DNA of 5,939 nucleotides from Christiangramia sp. (lineage in GTDB: Bacteria > Bacteroidota > Bacteroidia > Flavobacteriales > Flavobacteriaceae). The stretch covers positions 1 through 5,939 of the forward strand of contig JAGXII010000097.1 of the NCBI GenBank assembly GCA_024635735.1. The letters are read 5' to 3'. Of the stretch, positions 1 through 5,939 are shown one piece after another; the first letter of the stretch is position 1, and each line of letters opens with the position of its first letter. Position numbers and translations under genes: made by a program. Below the pieces are notes generated by a model. That model saw only the letters and a list, made by a program, of their open reading frames with translations. It had not been told where the DNA came from and searched no databases.

Positions 1-937
1 GGATACTCTTATAGCCTGCTTAAGCCTTGATGGTCATACCGGGTATGGGGAATCTACCGCTAATCCCTATTATAATAGCACTTTTGAAAGTATGAAAGCA
101 GAAATTGAGAAGGTTCAGAACGAAATTGATTCTTTTAAATTCACTAATCCGGCTGCATTTCACGCTTTTTTAAAATCAAAAGGCCTTTCCAATTTTAGCA
201 TTTGTGCTTTAGATCTTGCAGCACATGATCTTTTCGGGAAATTACAGGGAAAACCTTTGTATAAGCTGTGGGGCACAGATATTTCTGAATACCCCATAAC
301 AAATTTTACCATTGGCCTGGATAATATAGAGAAAATGGTGGAAAAGATTAAGGAGCAACCATGGCCTCTATACAAAGTTAAATTAGGAACCGATAGGGAT
401 ATTGAAATTGTAAAGGAACTTCGGAAAAATACAAATGCTAAATTCAGGGTGGATGCTAATTGTGCCTGGGATGTCGATAAGGCTATAAAATATACCAGCC
501 AGTTAAAGCAACTTGGAGTAGAATTCATTGAGCAACCCTTAAAAGCTGATGACTGGCAGGGAATGAAGAAACTTAAAGAACAGGCAGTTTTGCCCCTTAT
601 TGCCGATGAAAGCTGCATAGTAGAGGAGGATGTGGAAAAATGTGCTGGATACTTTGACGGGATTAATATTAAACTTACTAAATGCGGCGGATTAACTCCT
701 GCGCTACGAATGATAGAGAAGGCAAAACAACTGGGTTTAAAGGTCATGGTTGGTTGTATGACCGAAAGTACTGTTGGGATATCTGCAATTGCACAACTAC
801 TACCTCAACTCGACTATGTCGATATGGACGGAGCACTTTTATTAAAAAATGATATTGCCGAAGGAGTTAAAATATTAGAAAATGGAAATATTGTTTTTCC
901 AGTGTTGAATGGAAGTGGAGTAAAACTTTCTGAATGA
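1..937 (+). CDS. Dipeptide epimerase, enolase superfamily (5' end outside window)
   Basis: Predicted cytosolic enzyme that epimerises the C-terminal residue of dipeptides, typically L-Ala-D/L-Glu, as in recycling of murein peptides. The reading frame is open from base 2, so the ATG at 92 is internal. The 30 codons before it encode a GYGES segment typical of the capping-domain start, and about 25-35 residues are missing. Counting from that Met: KxK catalytic pair K95/K97, metal ligands D121, E147 and D172 on successive barrel strands, the opposite-face Lys K194, the GCMTES loop at 221-226, and a D244-x-D246 motif. In characterised dipeptide epimerases the DxD binds the substrate's free alpha-ammonium group, which favours a dipeptide over an N-acylated amino acid. 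The stop overlaps the next gene's start. Exact substrate is not readable. The related DgcA-type N-acetyl-D-glutamate racemase is the main alternative. Confidence 0.9.
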   Translation, partial: DTLIACLSLDGHTGYGESTANPYYNSTFESMKAEIEKVQNEIDSFKFTNPAAFHAFLKSKGLSNFSICALDLAAHDLFGKLQGKPLYKLWGTDISEYPITNFTIGLDNIEKMVEKIKEQPWPLYKVKLGTDRDIEIVKELRKNTNAKFRVDANCAWDVDKAIKYTSQLKQLGVEFIEQPLKADDWQGMKKLKEQAVLPLIADESCIVEEDVEKCAGYFDGINIKLTKCGGLTPALRMIEKAKQLGLKVMVGCMTESTVGISAIAQLLPQLDYVDMDGALLLKNDIAEGVKILENGNIVFPVLNGSGVKLSE

Positions 938-1992
938 TCTACTTTTTAAACGAGTCTCCAGGTTCGAGAATAAAAATAGATATGAAGGAGTTTCTTTATT
1001 TTGGAGGTACTTCCTATTTAGGCTTGCAGGCCAGTAAATCTTTTCAGGAAATACTGATTTCCAATATCGGGAATCTCGGAACAAATTGGGGAGCCTCCAG
1101 AAAATCAAATGTCAGACTATCAATTTTCGATGATTTTGAAGAATATCTCTCGCAACAGTCAGGTAGCGAAGATAGCCTGGGAGTTTCTTCAGGATATATG
1201 GCCGGACAATTGCTCGCCAGGTTCTTTAGTGAAAAGAATTATGAATTATTCTGCGCTCCTAATACACATCCCGCTCTAATTCATGAAAGAAGTCATTTAT
1301 TTCCCGATTATTCTGCTTTGGGTAAGGCTATAAATACTCATCTGGAATCTAATAATCCCCGGCAAATCATTTTATTTATTGATACTATAGATTTTTCCGG
1401 GCTTAATTATCCTGAATTTCAGGAACTTCAACAACTTCCTTTAGAAGAAATTATTCTGGTAGCCGATGATTCACATGGTTTCGGTTTAATAGGTGATAAT
1501 GGTTTTGGAATGTATTCTATTCTAAAAGACTTTCCTGTAAAGGAATTAATCCTTTGTGGATCTCTTGGAAAGGCACTGGCGACACCTTGCGGAGTTATTT
1601 TGGGTGAAAAGAAAAGAGTGAACGAACTTAGAACCATGGATATATTTGCGGGGGCGAGTCCGCCATCACCGGCTGCGCTAAAAACTCTTATGGATGCTGA
1701 AGATATTTGTAATGAAAAACGCGGGGCATTGCGATCGAATATCAAATTATTCGTTGAATCGGTAACTCCTGAACTGGAAAAAAATTCAATGATTAACCAC
1801 CCTGTCTTTGGTTATAATAATGAACAATTGACGGAGTATTTATACAGGCACTGGATTATAACCACTAATTTTCCTTACCCTACAAAAACATCTCCTTTGG
1901 TTAGTAAAATTGTTCTGAGCGCCCATCAAAGCCAGGAAGATATACTGAAATTGACCAGAGAGATCAATGCATTCTTTCGCAAGGAAATTTAA
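934..1992 (+). CDS. PLP-dependent fold-type I enzyme, BioF/KBL-like (aminotransferase class I/II)
   Basis: A 352-residue pyridoxal-phosphate enzyme resembling 8-amino-7-oxononanoate synthase and 2-amino-3-ketobutyrate CoA ligase, but shorter than the usual 385-400. Visible landmarks: YLGL at 28-31, GASR at 53-56, SSGYMAG at 85-91, H112 at the place of the His that stacks on PLP, DDSHG at 178-182 (D178 for the pyridine nitrogen), the Schiff-base Lys K213 in GSLGKA, and SPPSPAA at 242-248. The C-terminal element that normally carries a carboxylate-binding Arg reads SKIVLSA, with Lys325 at that place. No signal peptide is seen, so it is probably cytosolic. The start is the ATG inside the ATGA overlap with the epimerase, which implies translational coupling. 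The reaction is unknown. A true BioF role in biotin synthesis is unlikely from context. Transamination, or amino-acid C-C bond cleavage or condensation linked to the epimerase product, is inference. Confidence 0.85.
   Translation: MIYFLNESPGSRIKIDMKEFLYFGGTSYLGLQASKSFQEILISNIGNLGTNWGASRKSNVRLSIFDDFEEYLSQQSGSEDSLGVSSGYMAGQLLARFFSEKNYELFCAPNTHPALIHERSHLFPDYSALGKAINTHLESNNPRQIILFIDTIDFSGLNYPEFQELQQLPLEEIILVADDSHGFGLIGDNGFGMYSILKDFPVKELILCGSLGKALATPCGVILGEKKRVNELRTMDIFAGASPPSPAALKTLMDAEDICNEKRGALRSNIKLFVESVTPELEKNSMINHPVFGYNNEQLTEYLYRHWIITTNFPYPTKTSPLVSKIVLSAHQSQEDILKLTREINAFFRKEI
1989..1992. other. Convergent stop codons sharing TTAA
   Basis: The + strand PLP gene ends with TAA at 1990-1992 and the - strand symporter ends with TAA at 1989-1991, so the two stops lie in one TTAA palindrome with no intergenic space. 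I see no GC-rich hairpin with a T run on either side. Transcripts from both sides must therefore end inside the opposing gene or overlap. Confidence 0.9.
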
Positions 1993-3356
1993 TTATACTT
2001 CTTAAAATAAATTTTCGCAGCTTTCATTACTCTTGGGGCAAGAATAAGAGTAGAGATCATTGTGGGAATTGCCATAAGCGCGAAAAATCCATCAATCAGG
2101 TTTAGTATAAAACTTAATGAGGTTGTTGCTCCAACGAGAATGCTGAGAATATAGATATAATTGTAATATTTCTTGTTATGTGCTCCAAATAGAAATGAAA
2201 GGCATTTTGTTCCATAATAGGAATAAGAGAAAAGAGAGGAAACACTAAATGCCAGGATACACAATAACAGCAAATAATGTCCATATACAGGAATTGCCTG
2301 GTCAAAAGCGGCTGCTGTTAAACTAACTCCGTTTACATCTGTAGATTGCCAAACGCCGGTAACTAAGATAGCCATTGCTGTGAGCGTACAAACCACTAAT
2401 GTATCTATAGCCGGACCGAGCATGGCGATCAAGCCCTCCCGGATTGGCTCTGAGGTTTTACTTGCACCATGAGCCATCGTAGCCGTTCCTATCCCGGCTT
2501 CGTTAGAAAATGCTCCTCTACGAATTCCTAATAGAATAAGTCCGCCAAGAAAACCTCCTAAAAGTGGATCACCTTTATAATTATTTGCAGCAAAAGCATC
2601 TGTAAAGATTAGCGTGAAATACTTTATAACTTCCGTATAGTTTACAAACAGAATGATCAAAACCGAAAAGAAATATAATCCAACCATTGCAGGTACCAGT
2701 TTGGATACTGTCTTACTTATCCGCTCGAGTCCGCCAATGATTACTATGGTGGTGATAATGGTAAGAACGATTCCAATAATCAGGCTTGAAGTGAAGCCTG
2801 TTTCAATATTATTAGGTTCAAGAAGTATATAATTTATTGCCTGTGTTAGTTGGTTCACATTAAAAACTGGCAACGCGCCTACTAATCCGGCAACTGCAAA
2901 AAATGCAGCCAGCGGTTTCCATTTTTTACCAAGACCCTCTACTATAAAATACATCACACCTCCCTGGATCTTTCCTTCGGTATCTTTCCCCCGGTACATC
3001 ACCGCAAGTGTATTGGTAAAGAATTTTGTAGCCATCCCCACAATGGCACTTATCCATAACCAGAAAATAGCTCCGGGGCCACCTACGGCTATTGCTACTG
3101 CCACACCGGCTATATTACCCATTCCTACAGTAGAGGAGAGTGCGGTAGATAATGCCTGGAAATGGTTAATATCACCCGGATCGTTCGGATTATTATATTT
3201 TCCCCTTAAAACTTCAACAGAGTGACCAAGATATCTGAAGGGTAGGAACCTTGAATAAATTAGCAGAAAAAGTCCGCCGCCAATCAATAAAATAACTAAA
3301 GGAATTCCCCATACTGCTGAGGCAAATTCAGCGATAAACTGGTCTATTTGGGACAT
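1989..3356 (-). CDS. Sodium:alanine/glycine symporter (AGCS family)
   Basis: An inner-membrane secondary transporter that brings in small neutral amino acids (alanine, glycine, possibly D-alanine) with Na+. At 455 residues it has the normal family length and is complete. It is strongly hydrophobic, with about ten or eleven membrane segments, the first near residues 16-35. Family signatures: GMGNIAGVAVAIAVGGPGAI at 78-97, and the RRGAFSNEAGIGTATMAHGA block at 279-298 (NEAG at 285-288), which are among the most conserved stretches of AGCS proteins. ATG at 3354-3356 begins MSQIDQF and gives the expected short N-terminus; no Shine-Dalgarno is visible, as usual in Bacteroidota. It has its own 195-bp upstream region and converges on the epimerase/PLP pair. 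That placement fits uptake of amino acids for, or recovery of products from, that pathway, but it is not proof of it. Whether alanine or glycine is preferred cannot be read here. Confidence 0.95.
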   Translation of the reverse strand: MSQIDQFIAEFASAVWGIPLVILLIGGGLFLLIYSRFLPFRYLGHSVEVLRGKYNNPNDPGDINHFQALSTALSSTVGMGNIAGVAVAIAVGGPGAIFWLWISAIVGMATKFFTNTLAVMYRGKDTEGKIQGGVMYFIVEGLGKKWKPLAAFFAVAGLVGALPVFNVNQLTQAINYILLEPNNIETGFTSSLIIGIVLTIITTIVIIGGLERISKTVSKLVPAMVGLYFFSVLIILFVNYTEVIKYFTLIFTDAFAANNYKGDPLLGGFLGGLILLGIRRGAFSNEAGIGTATMAHGASKTSEPIREGLIAMLGPAIDTLVVCTLTAMAILVTGVWQSTDVNGVSLTAAAFDQAIPVYGHYLLLLCILAFSVSSLFSYSYYGTKCLSFLFGAHNKKYYNYIYILSILVGATTSLSFILNLIDGFFALMAIPTMISTLILAPRVMKAAKIYFKKYN

Positions 3357-3425
3357 AAATTTTGTTTGTACCGAAAATAGTAAAATTATTAAAGAGGGCT
3401 TTGGGATGATCGGTGAAATTGTGAA

Positions 3426-3457
3426 ATAATATATTCTGCTTAAATAATTCTTATCAA
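3426..3457 (-). promoter_or_regulatory. Weak candidate promoter for the AGCS symporter
   Basis: On the - strand, a TTG (3455-3457) is followed after 21 bases by TATATTAT (3426-3433), which matches the Bacteroidota -7 consensus TAnnTTTG at six of eight positions. It lies about 70 bases before the symporter ATG. The rest of 3357-3551 is AT-rich. I found no convincing terminator hairpin for the upstream oxidase gene and no clear operator or riboswitch fold. Confidence 0.25.
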
Positions 3458-3551
3458 GTTTCCGTTTAGGCTATTTTTAATTATTTGAATGATACTCTAA
3501 TTGAAGGTAAATCCGGTCTTTTTCCTAATATGGGTGAACTCAGGTTTTTGA

Positions 3552-4940
3552 TTATTCTGGTTTAATATTCTGATTGACCCTGAATAAATTATTTGGATCC
3601 ACTTGTTTTTTTATGTGGGCCAAACGCTTATAATTATGTTTAAAACTGGCCTGTACACGCTCCTGTCCTTCATCCATCATAAAATTCGAATAGGCACCAC
3701 CCGATGAATGCGGGTGTAAAGCTTCCCAATAATCTTTACACCATTGGGTGATTTTACCTGCATTTGCGGGATCGGGATCTACGCCTACAATTACCCCTGC
3801 GTATTTGGCGTCACGATAAGCCCAGGGCGTTTCAGTTTTACCAACTCTTCCGGCTGCGCCACTTATTGGGTATAAATGCATTTGGGAAAGAGGAGAGGGT
3901 ATATTAGAACCAAAATTTAAATGTTGTTTTCTTATTTCGGGACCCAGTTCATTAAAAAAGTCGGCGCGCCAGTACCATTGCAAACCTGGAGGAAGTAATC
4001 CGTCAAATAAGCTTTGCAGAGTAGGATAGGGCATTTCGCCTAAATGTTCAAATATGGGTTCCATTGCTAAAACGGGCTTGAAAAATTCTTTAGCCTTCTC
4101 CATGTCTCCTGTATAGGACCAAACTATTCCGCAGAAGTGTTTGTTATGCAGATGTTCAGGAAACGGAGGGCCGGGAATAACCATAGTTGCGATAAAGCCA
4201 TTCAGATCATCTGGTACATTATTGATGAAATCATGGTACCATTCCATAATTTCGTCAGTTTTTTCAATAGGCCATAACGTAGGGCCTGCAAAAACATTTT
4301 TTACGGGGTGTGCCTGAAATTTAAAGGAAGTAACCACACCAAAATTTCCGCCTCCACCGCGTATAGCCCAAAACAGATCTTTATTCTGCCTTTCATTTAC
4401 CGTTACAAAAGATCCATCTGCAAGTACCATATCGGCTTCCAGGAGGTTATCGATGGTGAGGCCATACTTACGGGATAAATAACCTACACCGCCACCAAGA
4501 GTTAATCCGCCAACTCCGGTAGAAGAAATTATTCCTGCCGGAACAGCAAGGCCAAAAGCATGGGTGGCATGGTCTACTTCTCTCCAGAGATTTCCGCCTC
4601 CAACTCTTACGGTGTTATCAGCTGTATTTACGCGAACGAATTTAATCCCCGACAAATCGATCACCATTCCGTCATCACACAAACCCAGGCCGCCACCATT
4701 ATGCCCGCCACCTCTTACAGCTACAAGCAAATTATTTTCCCTGGCAAAATTTACAGATGCGATTACGTCTGCAACATCGAAACACATCACAAACATAGCC
4801 GGATGCTTGTCGATCATTGCATTGTATATTTTCCGGGTTTCTCCATAGGTAGAATCCGTCGGTAAAATTACTTTTCCTCTTAATTGTGCGGTGAGACTTT
4901 CAATTTTGGGCGAGATGAAATCCTGTACTGTAGAAGCCAT
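3552..4940 (-). CDS. FAD-linked oxidoreductase, berberine-bridge (BBE)-like
   Basis: A 462-residue flavoenzyme of the PCMH/vanillyl-alcohol-oxidase fold with a C-terminal BBE segment. Relatives oxidise sugars, alcohols or secondary metabolites and pass electrons to O2, producing H2O2, or to another acceptor. The FAD-binding domain spans about residues 40-215. RGGGH at 76-80 makes H80 the likely 8-alpha-histidyl flavin attachment site. In the second-site loop (GIISSTGVGG, 136-145) Ile138 stands where bicovalent members carry Cys, so attachment by His only is predicted. The BBE tail at about 415-460 contains YSNF at 417-420 (Y417 is a candidate active-site residue) and the DPNNLF motif at 448-453. 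No signal peptide, so cytosolic. It follows the truncated hemoglobin gene by 21 bp in the same direction and has no promoter of its own that I can see. Substrate unknown; the short name 'FAD-binding oxidoreductase' is as far as the sequence goes. Confidence 0.92.
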   Translation of the reverse strand: MASTVQDFISPKIESLTAQLRGKVILPTDSTYGETRKIYNAMIDKHPAMFVMCFDVADVIASVNFARENNLLVAVRGGGHNGGGLGLCDDGMVIDLSGIKFVRVNTADNTVRVGGGNLWREVDHATHAFGLAVPAGIISSTGVGGLTLGGGVGYLSRKYGLTIDNLLEADMVLADGSFVTVNERQNKDLFWAIRGGGGNFGVVTSFKFQAHPVKNVFAGPTLWPIEKTDEIMEWYHDFINNVPDDLNGFIATMVIPGPPFPEHLHNKHFCGIVWSYTGDMEKAKEFFKPVLAMEPIFEHLGEMPYPTLQSLFDGLLPPGLQWYWRADFFNELGPEIRKQHLNFGSNIPSPLSQMHLYPISGAAGRVGKTETPWAYRDAKYAGVIVGVDPDPANAGKITQWCKDYWEALHPHSSGGAYSNFMMDEGQERVQASFKHNYKRLAHIKKQVDPNNLFRVNQNIKPE

Positions 4941-4961
4941 AATATTAATTTTAGAAATTGA

Positions 4962-5351
4962 TTATTTAGAAATGATCATGCCTTTCAGGGACCAGAGAAT
5001 GGCAAGCACATCTTTTTTAGTATCCTCATTGAGAGACTGTTTATCCAAGGCAATAAAAATATCATCAATAACATGCATATATTCTGCAGGGCTAATATTC
5101 ATTCCGGTATGGGTGGTTACCATATCCCGGCCAGAGTATGTTGCGGGGCCGCCACTGCCGGCACTAAAAAATTCAACCGTATGTTGCTTAATTTTAGCCA
5201 GACGTTTGGGATCTTTTAAATAAGGAAGAAACCTGGCGTTTATGGCGGGATTTTTCATGTGGGCCTCCACGGTATCTTCTACAAGTCTGGAAATGCCCTC
5301 TTTTCCACCCAATCTTTCATAAAGAGTAGTTTCCACAAGTGTTGTTGCCAT
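4962..5351 (-). CDS. Group 1 truncated hemoglobin (trHbN/GlbN type)
   Basis: A 129-residue 2-on-2 globin that binds haem and small ligands (O2, NO) in the cytosol. Family features: LYERLGG at 10-16, the GG pair at 67-68 and the proximal His81 (F8) in TTHTGM at 79-84. Compared from memory with Mycobacterium tuberculosis trHbN and Synechocystis GlbN, the stretch at 52-68 aligns without gaps. B10, normally Tyr, is Val28. E11, normally Gln, is Thr58. E10 is His57, the position of the residue that coordinates haem iron in Synechocystis GlbN. The usual hydrogen-bonding distal pair for O2 and NO chemistry is therefore missing while a possible sixth iron ligand is present. ATG at 5349-5351 has no Shine-Dalgarno and sits about 25 bp after a good -7 box. 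It is the first gene of a probable operon with the FAD-linked oxidase. Family call is firm; function is inferred. Confidence 0.95.
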   Translation of the reverse strand: MATTLVETTLYERLGGKEGISRLVEDTVEAHMKNPAINARFLPYLKDPKRLAKIKQHTVEFFSAGSGGPATYSGRDMVTTHTGMNISPAEYMHVIDDIFIALDKQSLNEDTKKDVLAILWSLKGMIISK

Positions 5352-5375
5352 GACATCAGTTTTTTAGTTATCTAC

Positions 5376-5409
5376 CAAAAATAAGCTGACATATTAACAC
5401 CGAATTCAA
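5376..5409 (-). promoter_or_regulatory. Bacteroidota-type promoter for the globin-oxidase operon
   Basis: On the - strand, TATTTTTG at 5376-5383 is an exact match to the Bacteroidota -7 element TAnnTTTG, and a TTG at 5407-5409 lies 23 bases upstream, at the long end of the accepted -33 spacing. Transcription would begin near 5369, giving a leader of roughly 18 bases before the globin ATG. The rest of the 5352-5526 gap is AT-rich with no clear terminator for the regulator gene. A CAGGATT word occurs at 5467-5473 and again at 5528-5534, with its inverse AATCCT at 5495-5500; I cannot assign it a role. Confidence 0.5.
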
Positions 5410-5526
5410 CATTTAGTTCAAAAAATATGATTTTTAGCTCATTACGATGATTTTAAAAAAGCAACCCAGGATTCACAATTACATTTTCGCCGCTAATCCT
5501 TTATGAGCATGGTCCTTAAAAGCAGA

Positions 5527-5939
5527 TCAGGATTGATAGGACTTCAGGTAACTGGAGGGAAGGATACCGAATGTACTTTTAAAACATTTTGAAAAATATG
5601 CCGGGCTATTAAATCCGGTTTCAAATGCGATTTCCGAAATATTTTCTATCCTTTTATTTAAAAGTTTAAGCGCATTGTTCAGTCTGTATTCCTTAATAAA
5701 AGTATGGGGTGATTTCCCGGTTATAGCAATCATCTTTCTGTATAACTGTGATTTACTGTAACCCAAACACCTGCCAAAATCAGAAGTATTTAAAGAGGAA
5801 TTTTGCCATTCCCGCTCGGTATGATCCATTAACAGGTTCAGAAAATTTTCATCATTCGAGTTGAGCACATTTACATATTTCTTATCGATAGAAATATTCA
5901 AATTTTCGCTTTCATACAACTCCTTGACCTCAGATGACA
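5527..5939 (-). CDS. AraC-family DNA-binding C-terminal domain of a regulator (5' end outside window)
   Basis: The C-terminal part of a transcription regulator with two helix-turn-helix motifs. The frame is open to the right edge (136 codons visible). A possible TTG start at 5917-5919 is better read as an internal Leu because codons before it continue without a stop. Numbering from that Leu: a linker with SNDENFLNLL at 21-30; first HTH about 45-68 with the SQLYRKM core at 57-63; TGKSP at 67-71; second HTH about 93-117 with ISEIAFETGFNSPAYFSKCF at 94-113; and the closing SSYLKSY. The DENFL linker and SQLYRK core are typical of AraC outputs fused to response-regulator receivers or hybrid two-component sensors in Bacteroidota, so a large sensor or a receiver-HTH protein is likely. 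It ends 175 bp before the globin gene in the same direction and could control it, but no binding site is identified. Confidence 0.88.
   Translation of the reverse strand, partial: SSEVKELYESENLNISIDKKYVNVLNSNDENFLNLLMDHTEREWQNSSLNTSDFGRCLGYSKSQLYRKMIAITGKSPHTFIKEYRLNNALKLLNKRIENISEIAFETGFNSPAYFSKCFKSTFGILPSSYLKSYQS

Noticed and set aside
92..94. ATG as the start of the epimerase gene
   Set aside because: The frame is open to base 2 and encodes the conserved GYGES region of the enolase-superfamily N-terminal domain, so the true start lies left of the window.
1981..2020. Possible bidirectional terminator hairpin at the convergent gene ends
   Set aside because: Only an A/T-only, bulged pairing around AAATTT can be drawn; it has no GC stem and would be expected by chance in this AT-rich DNA.
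3541..3600. Hairpin near the end of the FAD oxidase gene
   Set aside because: Only three-base CCT/AGG pairings around a long loop were found; no stable stem followed by a T run.
4560..4865. Open frames on the + strand opposite the FAD oxidase gene
   Set aside because: Their translations have no recognisable domain and lie wholly inside a strongly conserved flavoenzyme gene, so they are shadows.
5467..5534. CAGGATT repeats with an inverse AATCCT as an operator or terminator
   Set aside because: The words are six to seven bases long, unevenly spaced, and one overlaps the regulator's stop region; too short to separate from chance.
5917..5919. TTG as the start of a small 130-residue AraC protein
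   Set aside because: In-frame codons continue to the right edge without a stop, and this type of HTH domain with a DENFL linker is normally the end of a larger protein.

Overview
The window looks like chromosomal DNA from a member of the Bacteroidota, most likely a Flavobacteriaceae-type marine or soil bacterium. The support is low GC, almost no Shine-Dalgarno sequences, one exact Bacteroidota-type -7 promoter box (TAnnTTTG), and an AraC output domain of the kind common in that phylum. The genus cannot be named from the sequence. I see no rRNA, tRNA, CRISPR array, insertion sequence or phage gene.

Left region (1-1992, + strand). The 3' part of an enolase-superfamily dipeptide epimerase enters from the left edge. 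It overlaps by an ATGA a complete gene for a PLP enzyme built like the alpha-oxoamine synthases (BioF/KBL). The two look translationally coupled and probably act on the same amino-acid or dipeptide pool.

Middle (1989-3356, - strand). A full-length sodium:alanine/glycine symporter (AGCS family) converges on the PLP gene, and the two stop codons share one TTAA. Its likely substrates fit the metabolism of the left-hand pair.

Right region (3552-5939, - strand). A berberine-bridge-type FAD-linked oxidase lies 21 bp behind a group 1 truncated hemoglobin, and the two appear to form a two-gene operon with a good Bacteroidota promoter 5' of the globin. The globin has an unusual distal haem pocket: Val at B10, Thr at E11 and His at E10. 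The oxidase keeps the RGGGH His for covalent flavin attachment but not the second Cys. Upstream, in the same direction, is the AraC-type C-terminal end of a regulator cut by the right edge, perhaps a response regulator or hybrid two-component sensor.

The most interesting item is the paired globin and flavin oxidase. A haem protein with a possibly bis-histidyl or redox-type site is made together with an enzyme family that uses O2. The rest is ordinary metabolic and transport content. No gene is missing from a stretch longer than 300 bases; the two largest gaps are 3357-3551 and 5352-5526.
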